Shown here one piece after another: positions 53,851 through 63,289 of a stretch of 64,000 nucleotides of DNA (its first letter is position 1; every line of letters begins with the position of its first letter). The stretch is from an uncultured Verrucomicrobiota bacterium (GTDB taxonomy: Bacteria; Verrucomicrobiota; Verrucomicrobiia; Opitutales; UBA9783), in the NCBI GenBank assembly GCA_902495005.1, contig CABUVL010000001.1, positions 62,001 through 126,000 of the forward strand, written 5' to 3'. The notes under the pieces are model-generated. The model saw only the letters and a list, made by a program, of their open reading frames with translations. It searched no databases and was not told the DNA's origin. The position numbers and the translations under genes were made by a program.

Positions 53851-54354
53851 ATGAAGAAATGTCGTGGTTTTTCGATTTTAGAGGTCCTTATCGCGTCGGG
53901 CATTTTTACCATTGTTATTCTGGGAATTTCGCAGACCGTTTTGTTAATGCACCGCTACGCCCGGGCCAATTTATGCCAGACACAAGCCCATTTATATGCT
54001 GTTAGCTGGCTTGAGCAACGTTTGTATAACATGAGCGCAGAAGAGTTTGATAATGAAATGAAATATCTTAATTCTATTTCAAACAATGCAATAAATGGAC
54101 AAATAAGTGTTTATGCTGAAGATGATTTAAATATGGCGATTGAAGTAGATGTCCAAAATTCCCCCTTGTATACAGATTATGGGACTAAAACTCGAACAGA
54201 GATTAATCCTCCCGAAGGTTTTCAATCCATTCGTCTAAAGTACAGCTGGGCATCTCCTTTGGCAAAGGACATCGCAGATTCCACCACGTGGCCTTCGAGT
54301 GAATTGTACGCCATTCGACCCATTACACCGGACGATCCCCCCAGCGATGAATAA
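53851..54354 (+). CDS. Type IV pilin-like pseudopilin
   Basis: 167 residues. The N-terminus MKKCRGFSILEVLIASGIFT is a classic prepilin signal: basic leader, Gly-Phe cleavage site, Glu at +5 and a hydrophobic helix (about 6-30). The remainder is a soluble domain with an acidic C-terminus (ITPDDPPSDE). It could be a minor pilin or GspI/PilV-like pseudopilin. It has no partner genes around it; another pseudopilin lies at 21485-21991. Divergent from rph. Confidence 0.8.
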   Translation: MKKCRGFSILEVLIASGIFTIVILGISQTVLLMHRYARANLCQTQAHLYAVSWLEQRLYNMSAEEFDNEMKYLNSISNNAINGQISVYAEDDLNMAIEVDVQNSPLYTDYGTKTRTEINPPEGFQSIRLKYSWASPLAKDIADSTTWPSSELYAIRPITPDDPPSDE

Positions 54355-54416
54355 ATATCGTTTATTTGGCTTTTTTACTTTACAAGAAGATAACAAAAAT
54401 GCTTACATGAATAACC

Positions 54417-54611
54417 ATGCAAAAGACAAAAAAATCGATTGCTAAGAAATTTAAGATAACTGCAACAGGCAAAGTTTTATTCCGCAAGCCTGGATTTAGG
54501 CACTTTTTACGTCGTAAGTCCACCGTGCGTTTGCGCCAAGCAGGCTGTGATCAAAAGCTAGACAGTGCAGCCTTGAGTAAATACGTAAAGGCCTGTTTGC
54601 CTTTTGCTTAA
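54417..54611 (+). CDS. rpmI: 50S ribosomal protein bL35
   Basis: 64 residues. The core KKSIAKKFKITATGKVLFRK and the HFLRRKSTVRLRQ region are the L35 signature. It binds in the 50S subunit near L20 and 23S rRNA. It is the first gene of an rpmI-rplT-pheS run. infC, often upstream, is not present; a pseudopilin gene is there instead. No clear Shine-Dalgarno sequence. Confidence 0.95.
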   Translation: MQKTKKSIAKKFKITATGKVLFRKPGFRHFLRRKSTVRLRQAGCDQKLDSAALSKYVKACLPFA

Positions 54612-54631
54612 AATAACACAATTTGCTTGAG

Positions 54632-54658
54632 GTAAGGTGGCTACAACGACGACCTTAC
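54632..54658 (+). promoter_or_regulatory. Hairpin between rpmI and rplT
   Basis: A 7-bp stem GTAAGGT/ACCTTAC with a 13-base loop, in the 74-base gap before rplT. No T tract follows. It might be a processing or L20-autoregulation site; only the inverted repeat is seen. Confidence 0.3.
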
Positions 54659-54685
54659 ATCGGCACTAAAAATAAAGATACAATT

Positions 54686-55048
54686 ATGGTAAGAGTTACT
54701 AACGGAGTACAAACGAGAAAACGTCGTAAGCGGATATTACAACAAACAAAGGGCTTTTTTGGCAATAAGTCCCGCTTATTCAGATACGCTCACGATGCGG
54801 TGTTGCGGGCAGGTGCCTTTGCTTTCCGCGATCGTCGTAGAAAAAAGACCGAATTCCGCCAATTGTGGATTGTTCGTATTAATGCTGTCTGCAGGGCCGC
54901 TGATATTTCGTACAGCCGCTTCATGTACGGCCTTAAAAAGTTAAATATTGAATTGAATCGCAAGCAATTGAGTGAATTGGCGATCCGCAATGAGGCCGGT
55001 TTCCAACAATTGATCGACCAAGTCAAACAAGCGTTGGCTAAGGCGTAA
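54686..55048 (+). CDS. rplT: 50S ribosomal protein bL20
   Basis: 120 residues from the ATG of MVRVTNGVQ; a longer frame from 54623 has no support. Typical L20: basic N-terminus with KRRKRILQQTKGFFG, then RRRKKTEFRQLWIVRINA and YSRFMYGLKKLNIELNRKQL. It binds 23S rRNA early in 50S assembly. pheS starts at the base after its stop codon. Confidence 0.96.
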   Translation: MVRVTNGVQTRKRRKRILQQTKGFFGNKSRLFRYAHDAVLRAGAFAFRDRRRKKTEFRQLWIVRINAVCRAADISYSRFMYGLKKLNIELNRKQLSELAIRNEAGFQQLIDQVKQALAKA

Positions 55049-56083
55049 ATGGACGATTTTTCTCAAGTGCGTGAAATAGCCGTGCGTGAGATTAAGGAAG
55101 CGCAATCTTCTCAATCTTTACAAGCGGTAAAAACCCAGTATTTGGGGCCCAAGGGCCTCTTGACTTCATTTCTAAAAGATTTGAAGTCAATGCCGTTGGA
55201 ACAAAAGATTGAACGGGGTCAGGCCATCAATCAATTCAAACGTGAATTGGAAGCATTGTTGGATCAAAAGCACCGTGCTTTGGAAGAGCAAGCTCGCTTG
55301 GCTCAATTGGGCCAAGCCATCGATCCATCCTTGCCGAGCCCGTACCCGTCGCAAGTTCCTTTGCATTCGCTGACTCAAACGCGTAATAAAATCATAGAAA
55401 TCTTTGTGCAATTGGGCTTTTCAATCACAGAAGGGCCGGAAATTGATACGGAGTGGTATTGCTTCGATGCGCTTAACGTCACCGCCAATCACCCCGCACG
55501 CAATGAGCAAGATACGTTTTTCTTCGAAGACGATGCAAAAGTCTCGGGTGTGGATAAAAAGGCCCATGAACGTTATTTGTTGCGTACACAAACGTCGACG
55601 GTACAAATTCGAACACTTTTAAGCCACCGCCCTCCCGTTAAGGTTGTTTCTCCAGGGCGTGTTTTCCGTCGCGATACGGTGGACATGACGCACAATTTTA
55701 ATTTCCACCAAATGGAGGGACTGTGGGTGGATAAGGCGACGAGCCTCGTCGACTTAAAAAGCACGCTCGACCATTTCATTCATGCCTTTTTCGGTGAAAG
55801 TTATCAAACGCGTTTGCGCCCCAGCTTCTTCCCTTTTACGGAGCCCAGTTACGAAATGGACATATTTGTTCCGTCATTGGGTAAGTTTAAAAACACCTGG
55901 CTCGAAGTCCTTGGTTGTGGCATGGTACATTCCAAAGTTTACGAATCCGTTGGCTTGGATCCAAAGGAATGGCAAGGTTTCGCATTCGGCTTTGGCATTG
56001 AGCGCCTGGCAATGTTGTTGTATGGAATTGAGGACATTCGTCGTTTTTATCACAACGACGAGCGTTTCTTAAAACAATTCTAG
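55049..56083 (+). CDS. pheS: Phenylalanyl-tRNA synthetase alpha subunit
   Basis: 344 residues, class II synthetase catalytic subunit, forming an alpha2-beta2 enzyme with PheT. The N-terminal coiled coil (about 1-85) binds tRNA. The core has the HPARNEQDTFFF region (about 149-160), RTQTSTVQIRT (about 179, motif 2 vicinity) and the C-terminal FGFGIERLAML (about 312-322, motif 3). The expected pheT gene is not adjacent; an RsbW-like ATPase gene follows. It is the last of the rpmI-rplT-pheS run, starting right after the rplT stop. Confidence 0.96.
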   Translation: MDDFSQVREIAVREIKEAQSSQSLQAVKTQYLGPKGLLTSFLKDLKSMPLEQKIERGQAINQFKRELEALLDQKHRALEEQARLAQLGQAIDPSLPSPYPSQVPLHSLTQTRNKIIEIFVQLGFSITEGPEIDTEWYCFDALNVTANHPARNEQDTFFFEDDAKVSGVDKKAHERYLLRTQTSTVQIRTLLSHRPPVKVVSPGRVFRRDTVDMTHNFNFHQMEGLWVDKATSLVDLKSTLDHFIHAFFGESYQTRLRPSFFPFTEPSYEMDIFVPSLGKFKNTWLEVLGCGMVHSKVYESVGLDPKEWQGFAFGFGIERLAMLLYGIEDIRRFYHNDERFLKQF

Positions 56084-56107
56084 TTTGGGCCGCTGATTCT
56101 CTAAAAA

Positions 56108-56515
56108 GTGCTTAAACGCTTTTCTATTCCGGTTTCCAAAAAGTCTATCGTGGATTTTTTGGAAATTTTACGTAAGGATTTACAGGCGTCCAAGGTGCAA
56201 AGGGAACTGACTCCCATTATGGTGGCGACGGAAGAAATCTTGGTCAATATCCTTCACCATTCCGGATTAAGAGCGCAGGATACGATTCAGATCGTTTGCA
56301 AAATAGAGGGGGAGAAATGCGTTGAACTGAGCTTTACGGACTGTGGAAAAGCTTACGACTTAGGTCAAGTGACCACGTTGGAATCGATTCAATCCATTGA
56401 CAAACGACCTTTAGGCGGCTGTGGAATCCCCCTGCTGAGGCAATTTTCAGACTTTATTGATTGTCAAAGAATGGGTGGAAAAAATGTCGTTAAATTAATA
56501 AAATTTTTAAAATAA
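56108..56515 (+). CDS. RsbW/SpoIIAB-like anti-sigma factor or ATP-binding protein
   Basis: 135 residues from a GTG. An HATPase_c_2-type domain: N-box VATEEILVNILHH (about 41-53), G1-type FTDCGKAYD (about 78) and the GGCGIPLLRQFSD stretch (about 99). Proteins of this kind phosphorylate or sequester anti-anti-sigma partners in partner-switching circuits. No STAS-domain partner is next to it. A terminator follows at 56603. The stand-alone kinase role is inferred. Confidence 0.75.
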   Translation: MLKRFSIPVSKKSIVDFLEILRKDLQASKVQRELTPIMVATEEILVNILHHSGLRAQDTIQIVCKIEGEKCVELSFTDCGKAYDLGQVTTLESIQSIDKRPLGGCGIPLLRQFSDFIDCQRMGGKNVVKLIKFLK

Positions 56516-56602
56516 TAAATATTTTTTGAACGTAATCGTTTTTGAGAAGTCTTACCTAACATCAGTAAAATTTCATTTTTGTATTCATTTTTTATCTTTA
56601 GT

Positions 56603-56626
56603 GGGGCCTCCGGGCCCCTTTCTTTT
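56603..56626 (+). terminator. Rho-independent terminator after the RsbW-like gene
   Basis: A 6-bp GC-only stem GGGGCC/GGCCCC with a TCCG loop, followed by TTTCTTTT. Strong. Confidence 0.85.
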
Positions 56627-56946
56627 GGAGCTCCTTTGTGTTAATTCTTTTTGTGTTCCTTTGTTAATTTTGTGAAATCGCTCAGTTTACAGAGGCTTTA
56701 TGAGTAGGGAGCAGAACTTTTAATCGATGTACAGACGCCTGTCGAACGGTTTTTCTCTTAACAACCCGCTCAATTTTTAAAAACGCAAACTCTATCCGAT
56801 TACGGCCTACGCTATTAAAAATTGCCCCACCCTATACAAGCGCCTGTATACTGCAATGTAATACCCTTAAAACATCAGTTCACTGGCAGCCTTATGATAT
56901 TGTGGCGATTCCATGCCACCGCTCCCATCGATTGGCCCCTCTGGGC
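56627..56946. other. Intergenic stretch before ftsK
   Basis: About 320 bases between the terminator and the end of ftsK. The small plus-strand frame (56822-57028) has no support. Nothing else is seen. Confidence 0.4.
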
Positions 56947-59283
56947 TTATGCGTCTGAGTACGGGTTTCCGTGGGGGACCAATCCTTTTTGCTCCAAAGT
57001 TTCCATAATACGAGCGGCGCGATTATAACCGATTTTTAGACGCCTTTGCAACAAGGAGGTTGAAATGCGATCGGACGATTTCAGAATTTCCAAGGCCTGC
57101 GGGATTAAGTCGTCTTCGTCATCGTTGACCGACGCATCGTTCTGCGCTTCGTGTGTATCCAAGACGCGTTGTACCTCTTCTGCGAAGACGGGCGCACCGT
57201 TACACTTTAAAAAGTCCACCATGGCGTTGATTTCTTCGTCCGAGACCCAAGCGCCTTGCGCACGAATCAGTTGTGAGGCTCCCGGTGGAATAAACAGCAT
57301 GTCGCCCTTTCCAATTAAGCTGTCAGCGCCGCCCATGTCCAAAATCGTCCGACTATCCACTTTTGAAGCAACCTTAAACGCGATACGACTGGGCAAGTTT
57401 GCCTTAATAATTCCCGTAATAACGTTTACGGAAGGACGTTGGGTCGCAATGATGAGGTGAATGCCGGCCGCACGGGCCAATTGTGCCAAGCGAGCAATGC
57501 AGGTCTCCACATCTCCAGGCGCAACCATCATTAAATCTGCCAGCTCGTCAATGATGCAGACAATGTACGGGAGGTGATCCACATTCTTTTCCGCGCGCAG
57601 TTCTGGCGTCAGCTTGTTAACTTTTTCGTTAAAGGTCGCGATATTACGTGCCCCGTGATCTGCGAATAATTGATAACGACGTTCCATTTCACCAATAAGC
57701 CACTTGAGCGCCGCGGGGACCCTTTTGGGCTCTGTAACGACCGGAATCAGCATGTGTGGCAGGTCGTTGTACAATTTCATTTCGACGATTTTGGGATCGA
57801 CCATGATAAAACGCAGATCCCTCGGACTTGAATGGAAGAGCAATGACGCGATGATCGCATTAATGCACACGGTCTTACCAGAACCTGTGGACCCTGCAAT
57901 TAAAAGGTGTGGCATCTTCGTGAGATCGGTGACGATGGGCTTTCCGGTAACTTCCTTGCCGAGGACAATGGGGATTTCTGCATTTGATTGTGCCCAGGCT
58001 TTTGACTCAAGGATTTCTTTCAGGCATACCGGCAATGGGAATTTATTGGGTATTTCGATTCCCACACAACCTTTGCCGGGGACGGGTGCTTGAATGCGAA
58101 CGGACATTGCCTTAAGTCCCAATGCGATATTTTTGTCCAAGGTCGTAATTTTTTCGACCCTTACCCCACGTGCCGGTGTTACTTCGTAACGCGTAATGAC
58201 GGGGCCCGACTGAATCGCTTCGACTTTGACTTCCACGCCAAATTCGGCAAGCTTTTGAACGAGATCTTGCGCCGTTTCGTAGTAATCTTCACTGCTGGCA
58301 CAATTTAATGTCGGCGGTGGATCTTTTAACAACTGAATGGGCGGAAAACGATAATTTCCGTCTTTTGTATTCATTCCCTCGGACGATTTTTCAACGACTT
58401 CGCTTTCCAAAAACGTAATTTTCGATGCCGGGCTGTCCGATGTTTTGTCCTCATCGGGCGTCAGTTTTTTTACGACGTTCTGCTCCTGCTTCTTTATTTT
58501 TGCAACTTTGCTTTCACCCTGGATGATCGGCGGCATTTCGATTTCACGCGGCTTTTCTAAGGGTACGTGTTCCTTCGGCGCTTGGCTTATAGCCGGTTTG
58601 GATTTTTTTAACAGGCTGCCGCATCGTGTCCCTACATTGTGTAAGCTGCCGATCAGACGCTTACTCCACGTGCTTGTGAGCTGAATAAGCTTGCTAAGCC
58701 ATTGTGGGACGTTGTTTTTTAACAAACGGGCCAATTGCCTTAAAACCCATCGAGGACTCCCAAAGGTGTAAATGAAAAAAAACAACAAACTTGGTAGTAA
58801 TATAAGGCGGCATCCAATGTCTCCAAAGTAACGTGCAAAAACATATTTAAACAAGTACCAGCCCGTTAATCCTCCCATACCTGCAGAATAGACCTCATAA
58901 GCGGGTCCCAGCCAACGTAATTTCTCGAATAATGCAAAGCTGATGCTGGCCAATACGCATGTTAGAATGAAACAATACAGTTTGCGTTGTGATATGAGAT
59001 CACGCCTGCCCAGGCATAGTACAATTCCCATCCATAAGCTGTAAATGGGCAGTAGCCACGCCGATAAGCCCAGCATGCGAGTTGCGTAGAAGGCAAAGTA
59101 AGTCCCGCAATAGCCCAAACGGTTGCCGTGAGATTGCCAAAGCTTGTGCGTTTGTGTCGTATAAAATTGAGAATGCTGTGGGTCGTAATCGATCAAGGAT
59201 AATAACATAAACAAGCCTACAATGAGCAGGCATGTCCCGAAAATGGGTTTTGGCTGTAATATGCGTGGCTGTGAGGTACTCAT
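56947..59283 (-). CDS. ftsK: DNA translocase FtsK/SpoIIIE
   Basis: 778 residues. An N-terminal membrane domain with four or five TMs (about 15-190) is followed by a charged linker (about 200-310). The motor domain has Walker A GSTGSGKTV (about 480) and Walker B IVCIIDELADLMM (about 585). The C-terminal gamma winged-helix (about 710-775, SSDRISTSLLQRRLKIGYNRAARIM) reads KOPS orientation sequences. It moves chromosome ends toward dif and activates XerCD; an XerC/D is at 3470-4399. The linker is short compared with E. coli FtsK (1329 residues). Confidence 0.97.
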   Translation of the reverse strand: MSTSQPRILQPKPIFGTCLLIVGLFMLLSLIDYDPQHSQFYTTQTHKLWQSHGNRLGYCGTYFAFYATRMLGLSAWLLPIYSLWMGIVLCLGRRDLISQRKLYCFILTCVLASISFALFEKLRWLGPAYEVYSAGMGGLTGWYLFKYVFARYFGDIGCRLILLPSLLFFFIYTFGSPRWVLRQLARLLKNNVPQWLSKLIQLTSTWSKRLIGSLHNVGTRCGSLLKKSKPAISQAPKEHVPLEKPREIEMPPIIQGESKVAKIKKQEQNVVKKLTPDEDKTSDSPASKITFLESEVVEKSSEGMNTKDGNYRFPPIQLLKDPPPTLNCASSEDYYETAQDLVQKLAEFGVEVKVEAIQSGPVITRYEVTPARGVRVEKITTLDKNIALGLKAMSVRIQAPVPGKGCVGIEIPNKFPLPVCLKEILESKAWAQSNAEIPIVLGKEVTGKPIVTDLTKMPHLLIAGSTGSGKTVCINAIIASLLFHSSPRDLRFIMVDPKIVEMKLYNDLPHMLIPVVTEPKRVPAALKWLIGEMERRYQLFADHGARNIATFNEKVNKLTPELRAEKNVDHLPYIVCIIDELADLMMVAPGDVETCIARLAQLARAAGIHLIIATQRPSVNVITGIIKANLPSRIAFKVASKVDSRTILDMGGADSLIGKGDMLFIPPGASQLIRAQGAWVSDEEINAMVDFLKCNGAPVFAEEVQRVLDTHEAQNDASVNDDEDDLIPQALEILKSSDRISTSLLQRRLKIGYNRAARIMETLEQKGLVPHGNPYSDA

Positions 59284-59803
59284 GGAAGAATTACTTTATC
59301 AAAATGAACTTTATTCACAAAATTCTTGAGGAGTCAACCTTAATGAAATCCCTCTGTGGATCAAAGAATATGGTTTCGTCTATCTGCAATGAGTAAAGTT
59401 TCCCTTATCCTATCTGCAAACCGGGCTGCATCCGAGGTCGTTATGTTCATAGAGCTGTGGCACTGTTTTCAAGAGGGACGATCATTCTAAGGGAATGATC
59501 CAGGGCCGTTGGAATTAACTTTGACACCCATGAGGTAAACTTTGCTGCTGAAATAAAATGGATAGACGCTTGTGCAAGGGATTCGGCCATTTTTTGCGGC
59601 TCAAATATTCTCAATGGCGGATTCAATAACGCGCTTAAAAGGAAACCAATTGGGAAAAACTTGTAAAAGTGACTTATGAAACGTTCCGTACAATTTCCCT
59701 ACCTCGTTTGGGAAATGCAATTGATCCGTTCATTCGTATGGTAAGTTCATTAATTACCTATAACTCTGTCCGCCCCATCAATTCACGGCTGCTCCCCCTT
59801 CAA
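59284..59803. other. Intergenic stretch after ftsK start
   Basis: About 520 bases in the gap between the ftsK start and the HIT gene end. No gene, RNA or repeat that I can support. Confidence 0.4.
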
Positions 59804-60148
59804 TCATCCTGGAGGCCATTGTAAAGAACGCCCGCCGATCAAGTGCACGTGCAAATGAGGAACGGTCTCGCCTCCATCTTTACCACTGTTGATGACGATG
59901 CGAAAGCCCGTTTCATGAATCTGTAATTGCTTGGCAATGTCACGGGCCGTTAATAACAGGTGTCCCAAAAGTTGTTCGTCGTCATTTGAGGTGTTTGCGA
60001 GGCGCTCAATGTGCTTTTTGGGAACAATTAAACAGTGCACGGGGGCCTGCGGGTTGGCGTCTTTAAAGGCGATACATTGCTCGTCTTCAAAAACAATTTG
60101 AGCCGCAATTTCCCGGTCGATAATTTTTTGAAAAACTGTTTTAGCCAT
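59804..60148 (-). CDS. HIT family nucleotide hydrolase/transferase
   Basis: 114 residues. The HIT motif is HLHVHLIGG (about 96-104), with KKHIERLANTS (about 44) and DANPQAPVHCLIVPKKH before it. It fits the Hint/HinT branch: purine nucleoside phosphoramidase activity. It is four bases downstream of the protease gene on the same strand. The physiological substrate in bacteria is not clear. Confidence 0.9.
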   Translation of the reverse strand: MAKTVFQKIIDREIAAQIVFEDEQCIAFKDANPQAPVHCLIVPKKHIERLANTSNDDEQLLGHLLLTARDIAKQLQIHETGFRIVINSGKDGGETVPHLHVHLIGGRSLQWPPG

Positions 60149-60152
60149 ACGT

Positions 60153-61391
60153 TTAAAGGGTTAAATGCTTTTCTCGCTCCAGAAGTGTTGGATGCGAATA
60201 GTGAAAAAAGCTGAACCAAGGATGCGGATACAAGTTGCCCAAGTTTGTCTTGTACAGCTTCTTAAGTGCTTGAATGAGGTGATGTCCGCAACTGGACGAT
60301 TGCTCTTTGGCAAATTGATCTGCCTCGTACTCAAATCGACGTGAAAAGTAATTACTCAGCGGGCATGTCCAGTACGTGAATAATGGCATACAGACGTACA
60401 GCCATGTGAGCAGCATCAAGGGCGTCGTCAGGGTTGTTAGCCCTAATTGCGAACTGAACCAATGCTTGTACAACATGATGTCGCACAATTTCAAAACCAA
60501 GGCCATGGATAATGTTGAAAACAGGAGAATTTTCAAAATGTGTTTGTGCTTATAGTGACCCATCTCGTGGGCGACGATTGCCTCGATTTCATCTTCAGAA
60601 AAATCTTTTAAGAGGGTGTCGTACAGGACGATATGTTGAATGCGCCCCAAGCTACTGCAATAGGCGTTGGAATGTGAAGAGCGTTTGCTTGAATCCAATA
60701 CCTGTATGGCTGTCGCCTTAAATCCTGAACGTTGGGCCAAGGCGGTGAGCCTCGTTTTTAGGCTGCCTTCCTCAAGGGGGGTCAATTTGTTAAAAAACGG
60801 CAAAAACACTTTTGGGTAAATCCAGACCATTACAAGTTGTAAGAAAAAGTAAGCGAAGGTTCCCCACACGTACCAGGACCTTGGAAATGCCTGTACAAAA
60901 TACAATAGCGCTGTAAAGAGAGGGACATTAATCAGTGCGCTTACGACAATGCCCTTGACTTGATCGGCGAACCACAGGCGTTTGGTCGAACGATTGAATC
61001 CAAAGTTTTTTTCAATGGTAAATTGATGAAAATAATCCAGGGGTAAGGAGCAGAGATGCAGGCAAGTGATCCAAATAAAGAATGCGATGCCTTGCCCAAG
61101 ATTTGATGAGGTGAGGGTGTCAAATTTAGACAAAAAATAAGGGATAATCCCGGAAAACAAGATGCAAGCGGCCCACATTGTTTCGTAAAACAACTGACAA
61201 AGGGCAAACTGATTGTTTGCCAATGTGTAAGCGACACTTCCTTGAAGGGTGTCGGTATCGATAAAATCTGCAAAACGCTTCGGTTGAGACAAGATCGATT
61301 GTGTGCACGAGGCATTCAATTTGCGCAAACAAGTTTCACACAGCAGCCGGCCGATTAACAAAAAAATTAACACATAATTTAACGTTACCAT
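60153..61391 (-). CDS. M48 family Ste24-type zinc endopeptidase
   Basis: 412 residues with several TM segments, the zinc-binding HEMGHYKHKH (about 266-275, HExxH) and a downstream Glu in the FEYEADQFA region (about 349-357). It belongs to the CAAX-protease-1/Ste24 group, integral membrane metallopeptidases that bacteria use for membrane-protein quality control; CAAX processing is eukaryotic. Adjacent HIT gene starts four bases later. The target is unknown. Confidence 0.9.
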   Translation of the reverse strand: MVTLNYVLIFLLIGRLLCETCLRKLNASCTQSILSQPKRFADFIDTDTLQGSVAYTLANNQFALCQLFYETMWAACILFSGIIPYFLSKFDTLTSSNLGQGIAFFIWITCLHLCSLPLDYFHQFTIEKNFGFNRSTKRLWFADQVKGIVVSALINVPLFTALLYFVQAFPRSWYVWGTFAYFFLQLVMVWIYPKVFLPFFNKLTPLEEGSLKTRLTALAQRSGFKATAIQVLDSSKRSSHSNAYCSSLGRIQHIVLYDTLLKDFSEDEIEAIVAHEMGHYKHKHILKILLFSTLSMALVLKLCDIMLYKHWFSSQLGLTTLTTPLMLLTWLYVCMPLFTYWTCPLSNYFSRRFEYEADQFAKEQSSSCGHHLIQALKKLYKTNLGNLYPHPWFSFFHYSHPTLLEREKHLTL

Positions 61392-61583
61392 AATGACTCA
61401 ATTAACCATTCCTTTCGTACCCTTAAAATCCAAATCACTCACGTAATATGTACATACAAAATTTTAAATGTGCAAGCATCGACTTGTCAAATAAATCTCC
61501 CTTGAGTGTTTGAGCTTGTCGGTTTTTCTTATTTACAAGGCTGGGAAGATGGTCTTAATTAAAACCATAAGTTTTGAATTGTT

Positions 61584-61850
61584 ATGCATGCCCAAAAAAG
61601 CAAAAAGGCCCCCTCTTTTGAGATGGCGCTTAAAAAGTTGGAAGAGATCGTTGGTGCTCTGGAAAATGGAGAAATTACGTTGTCAGAATTAGTCGACAGT
61701 TACAAAGAAGGTGTTTACTACAAAAACATTTGTCAAGAGCACATCGAGCGTGCCGAATTGCTCTTGGACGAAATTGACGCCCATGGCAGCTGCAAAAACC
61801 TTGATGCGGAGCCGAATGAAGGCGTTGGAACTGCGCATGTGGAAGCGTAA
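61584..61850 (+). CDS. xseB: Exodeoxyribonuclease VII small subunit
   Basis: 88 residues. PSFEMALKKLEEIVGALENG (about 10-29) and LSELVDSYKEGVYYKNIC (about 33-50) fit XseB, the two-helix subunit that wraps the XseA coiled coils. The large subunit is 50 kb away at 11075-12418. A tail rich in acidic residues ends the protein. It precedes rpsP with 115 bases between. Confidence 0.9.
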   Translation: MHAQKSKKAPSFEMALKKLEEIVGALENGEITLSELVDSYKEGVYYKNICQEHIERAELLLDEIDAHGSCKNLDAEPNEGVGTAHVEA

Positions 61851-61965
61851 GTTTTTGTTTTTTACAGGCAAAACAATCTTGACAACATAATGCATCTGCG
61901 CCTTCCTAGATACTAGCTTATTAGCATTAAGAGTGTATTAATTTTGACTTTATTTATTTTTAATT

Positions 61966-62217
61966 ATGGCATTAAAGATACGTTTGCAACGTTTTGGGGC
62001 TAAAAACAATCCAACTTACCGTCTGGTTGTAGCTGAGGCATCAACGCGACGTGATGGTCGTTTTGTTGAAATGTTGGGCTATTACAACCCACTCGCCAAG
62101 GGCAGTACAGAAAAGATTCGTGTTGATGTAGAGCGCGCTGATTATTGGGTGTCGAAAGGGGCACAACCCTCCGATACGGCAAAATACCTCTTGCGCGTTT
62201 CTCGTCGTCAAGCTTAG
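61966..62217 (+). CDS. rpsP: 30S ribosomal protein bS16
   Basis: 83 residues. The start MALKIRLQRFGAKNNPTYRL and RRDGRFVEMLGYYNPLAKGS (about 27-46) are the S16 signature. It assembles early into the 30S body. It leads the rpsP-trmD-rplS run, with 6 bases to trmD. rimM, usually between rpsP and trmD, is missing. Confidence 0.97.
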   Translation: MALKIRLQRFGAKNNPTYRLVVAEASTRRDGRFVEMLGYYNPLAKGSTEKIRVDVERADYWVSKGAQPSDTAKYLLRVSRRQA

Positions 62218-62223
62218 TACAAA

Positions 62224-62898
62224 ATGAAAATCGATCTCTTAACGCTCTTTCCTAAGATGCTGGAGGGCTTTATGTCCGAAAGTATCGTTGGGCGTGCCCA
62301 ACGCTTAGGTTTGGTGGAGATCGGCATACACAATATTAGAGATTGGTCGAGAGACCCGCACCATTCCGTTGACGATCGGCCTTTCGGCGGAGGCGCCGGT
62401 ATGGTTTTGAAGGCAGAACCGTTATCAGAAGCGGTCAGCTCATTGAAACAAGCGGATTCCAAGGTCATTTATCTGTGCCCAGATGGTCAATTACTAAGCA
62501 CCCCCATCGTCCGACGTTTGGCCAGTGCCCCTCATTTAATCTTAGTGTCAGGACATTACGAAGGGGTCGATGAACGTTTTCGTGAACATTACATTGACGA
62601 GGAAATTTCGATCGGTGATTACGTGCTGACCAATGGTACTTTGCCCGCTGCCGTATTATTAGATGCGGTCGTTCGTTATGTACCCGGTGCATTGGGCGAT
62701 GAGCAATCTCTACAGCAAGATAGTTTTAGTCAAACACTTCTAACGTTTCCACAATACACACGGCCACAAGAGTTTGAAGGACAGTCAATTCCAGACGTTT
62801 TGATGTCCGGCGACCACGCGGCAATTGCATCGTGGAGATTTAAACAACAACTTATCAGGACGTTACGACGCAGACCTGATTTAATTTTTAATCGATAA
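62224..62898 (+). CDS. trmD: tRNA (guanine37-N1)-methyltransferase
   Basis: 224 residues, SPOUT-fold methyltransferase that adds m1G37 to tRNAs with G36. Landmarks: LTLFPKMLEGFMSESIVGRA near the N-terminus, HHSVDDRPFGGGAGMVLK (about 41-58), LVSGHYEGVDERF (about 108-120) and the SIGDYVLTNGTLPA knot region (about 131-144). It follows rpsP directly, with rplS 3 bases later. Length is normal (about 225). Confidence 0.97.
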   Translation: MKIDLLTLFPKMLEGFMSESIVGRAQRLGLVEIGIHNIRDWSRDPHHSVDDRPFGGGAGMVLKAEPLSEAVSSLKQADSKVIYLCPDGQLLSTPIVRRLASAPHLILVSGHYEGVDERFREHYIDEEISIGDYVLTNGTLPAAVLLDAVVRYVPGALGDEQSLQQDSFSQTLLTFPQYTRPQEFEGQSIPDVLMSGDHAAIASWRFKQQLIRTLRRRPDLIFNR

Positions 62899-62901
62899 GA
62901 T

Positions 62902-63279
62902 ATGAGTCAAGCTATTCTCCAAGAACTTAATAAAGAACAACTAAAGACAGATCGCAGTCATTTCAAAGTAGGCGATGAAGTTTCTGTTCACATTCGAATT
63001 CGTGAAGGTGAAAAGGAACGTATCCAAGTTTTTACAGGCATTGTAATTGCCCGTAAGGGTTCCGGCATCGCGGAAACATTTACCGTGCGTCGTGTTGCCT
63101 CAGGTTACGCCGTAGAACGTATATTCCCAGTCCATTCGCCTGTGATTGAGAAGATTGTGCTCAACAAGGAGAGCGTTGTGCTTCGTTCGTCCAAGATGTA
63201 CTACTTGCGCAAGCGTATTGGTAAGGAAGCCAGCAAGGTCCAAGAAAAGCGCCTTGTTATGAATAAAAAGAATGCATAA
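62902..63279 (+). CDS. rplS: 50S ribosomal protein bL19
   Basis: 125 residues. The DEVSVHIRIREGEKERIQVFTG stretch (about 27-48), KGSGIAETFTVRRVASGYAVERIFP (about 53-77) and RSSKMYYLRKRIGKEAS are L19. It sits at the subunit interface near the 30S. It ends the rpsP-trmD-rplS run. The tail KRLVMNKKNA is short, and no clear terminator follows. Confidence 0.96.
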   Translation: MSQAILQELNKEQLKTDRSHFKVGDEVSVHIRIREGEKERIQVFTGIVIARKGSGIAETFTVRRVASGYAVERIFPVHSPVIEKIVLNKESVVLRSSKMYYLRKRIGKEASKVQEKRLVMNKKNA

Positions 63280-63289
63280 TTTTGCATTC

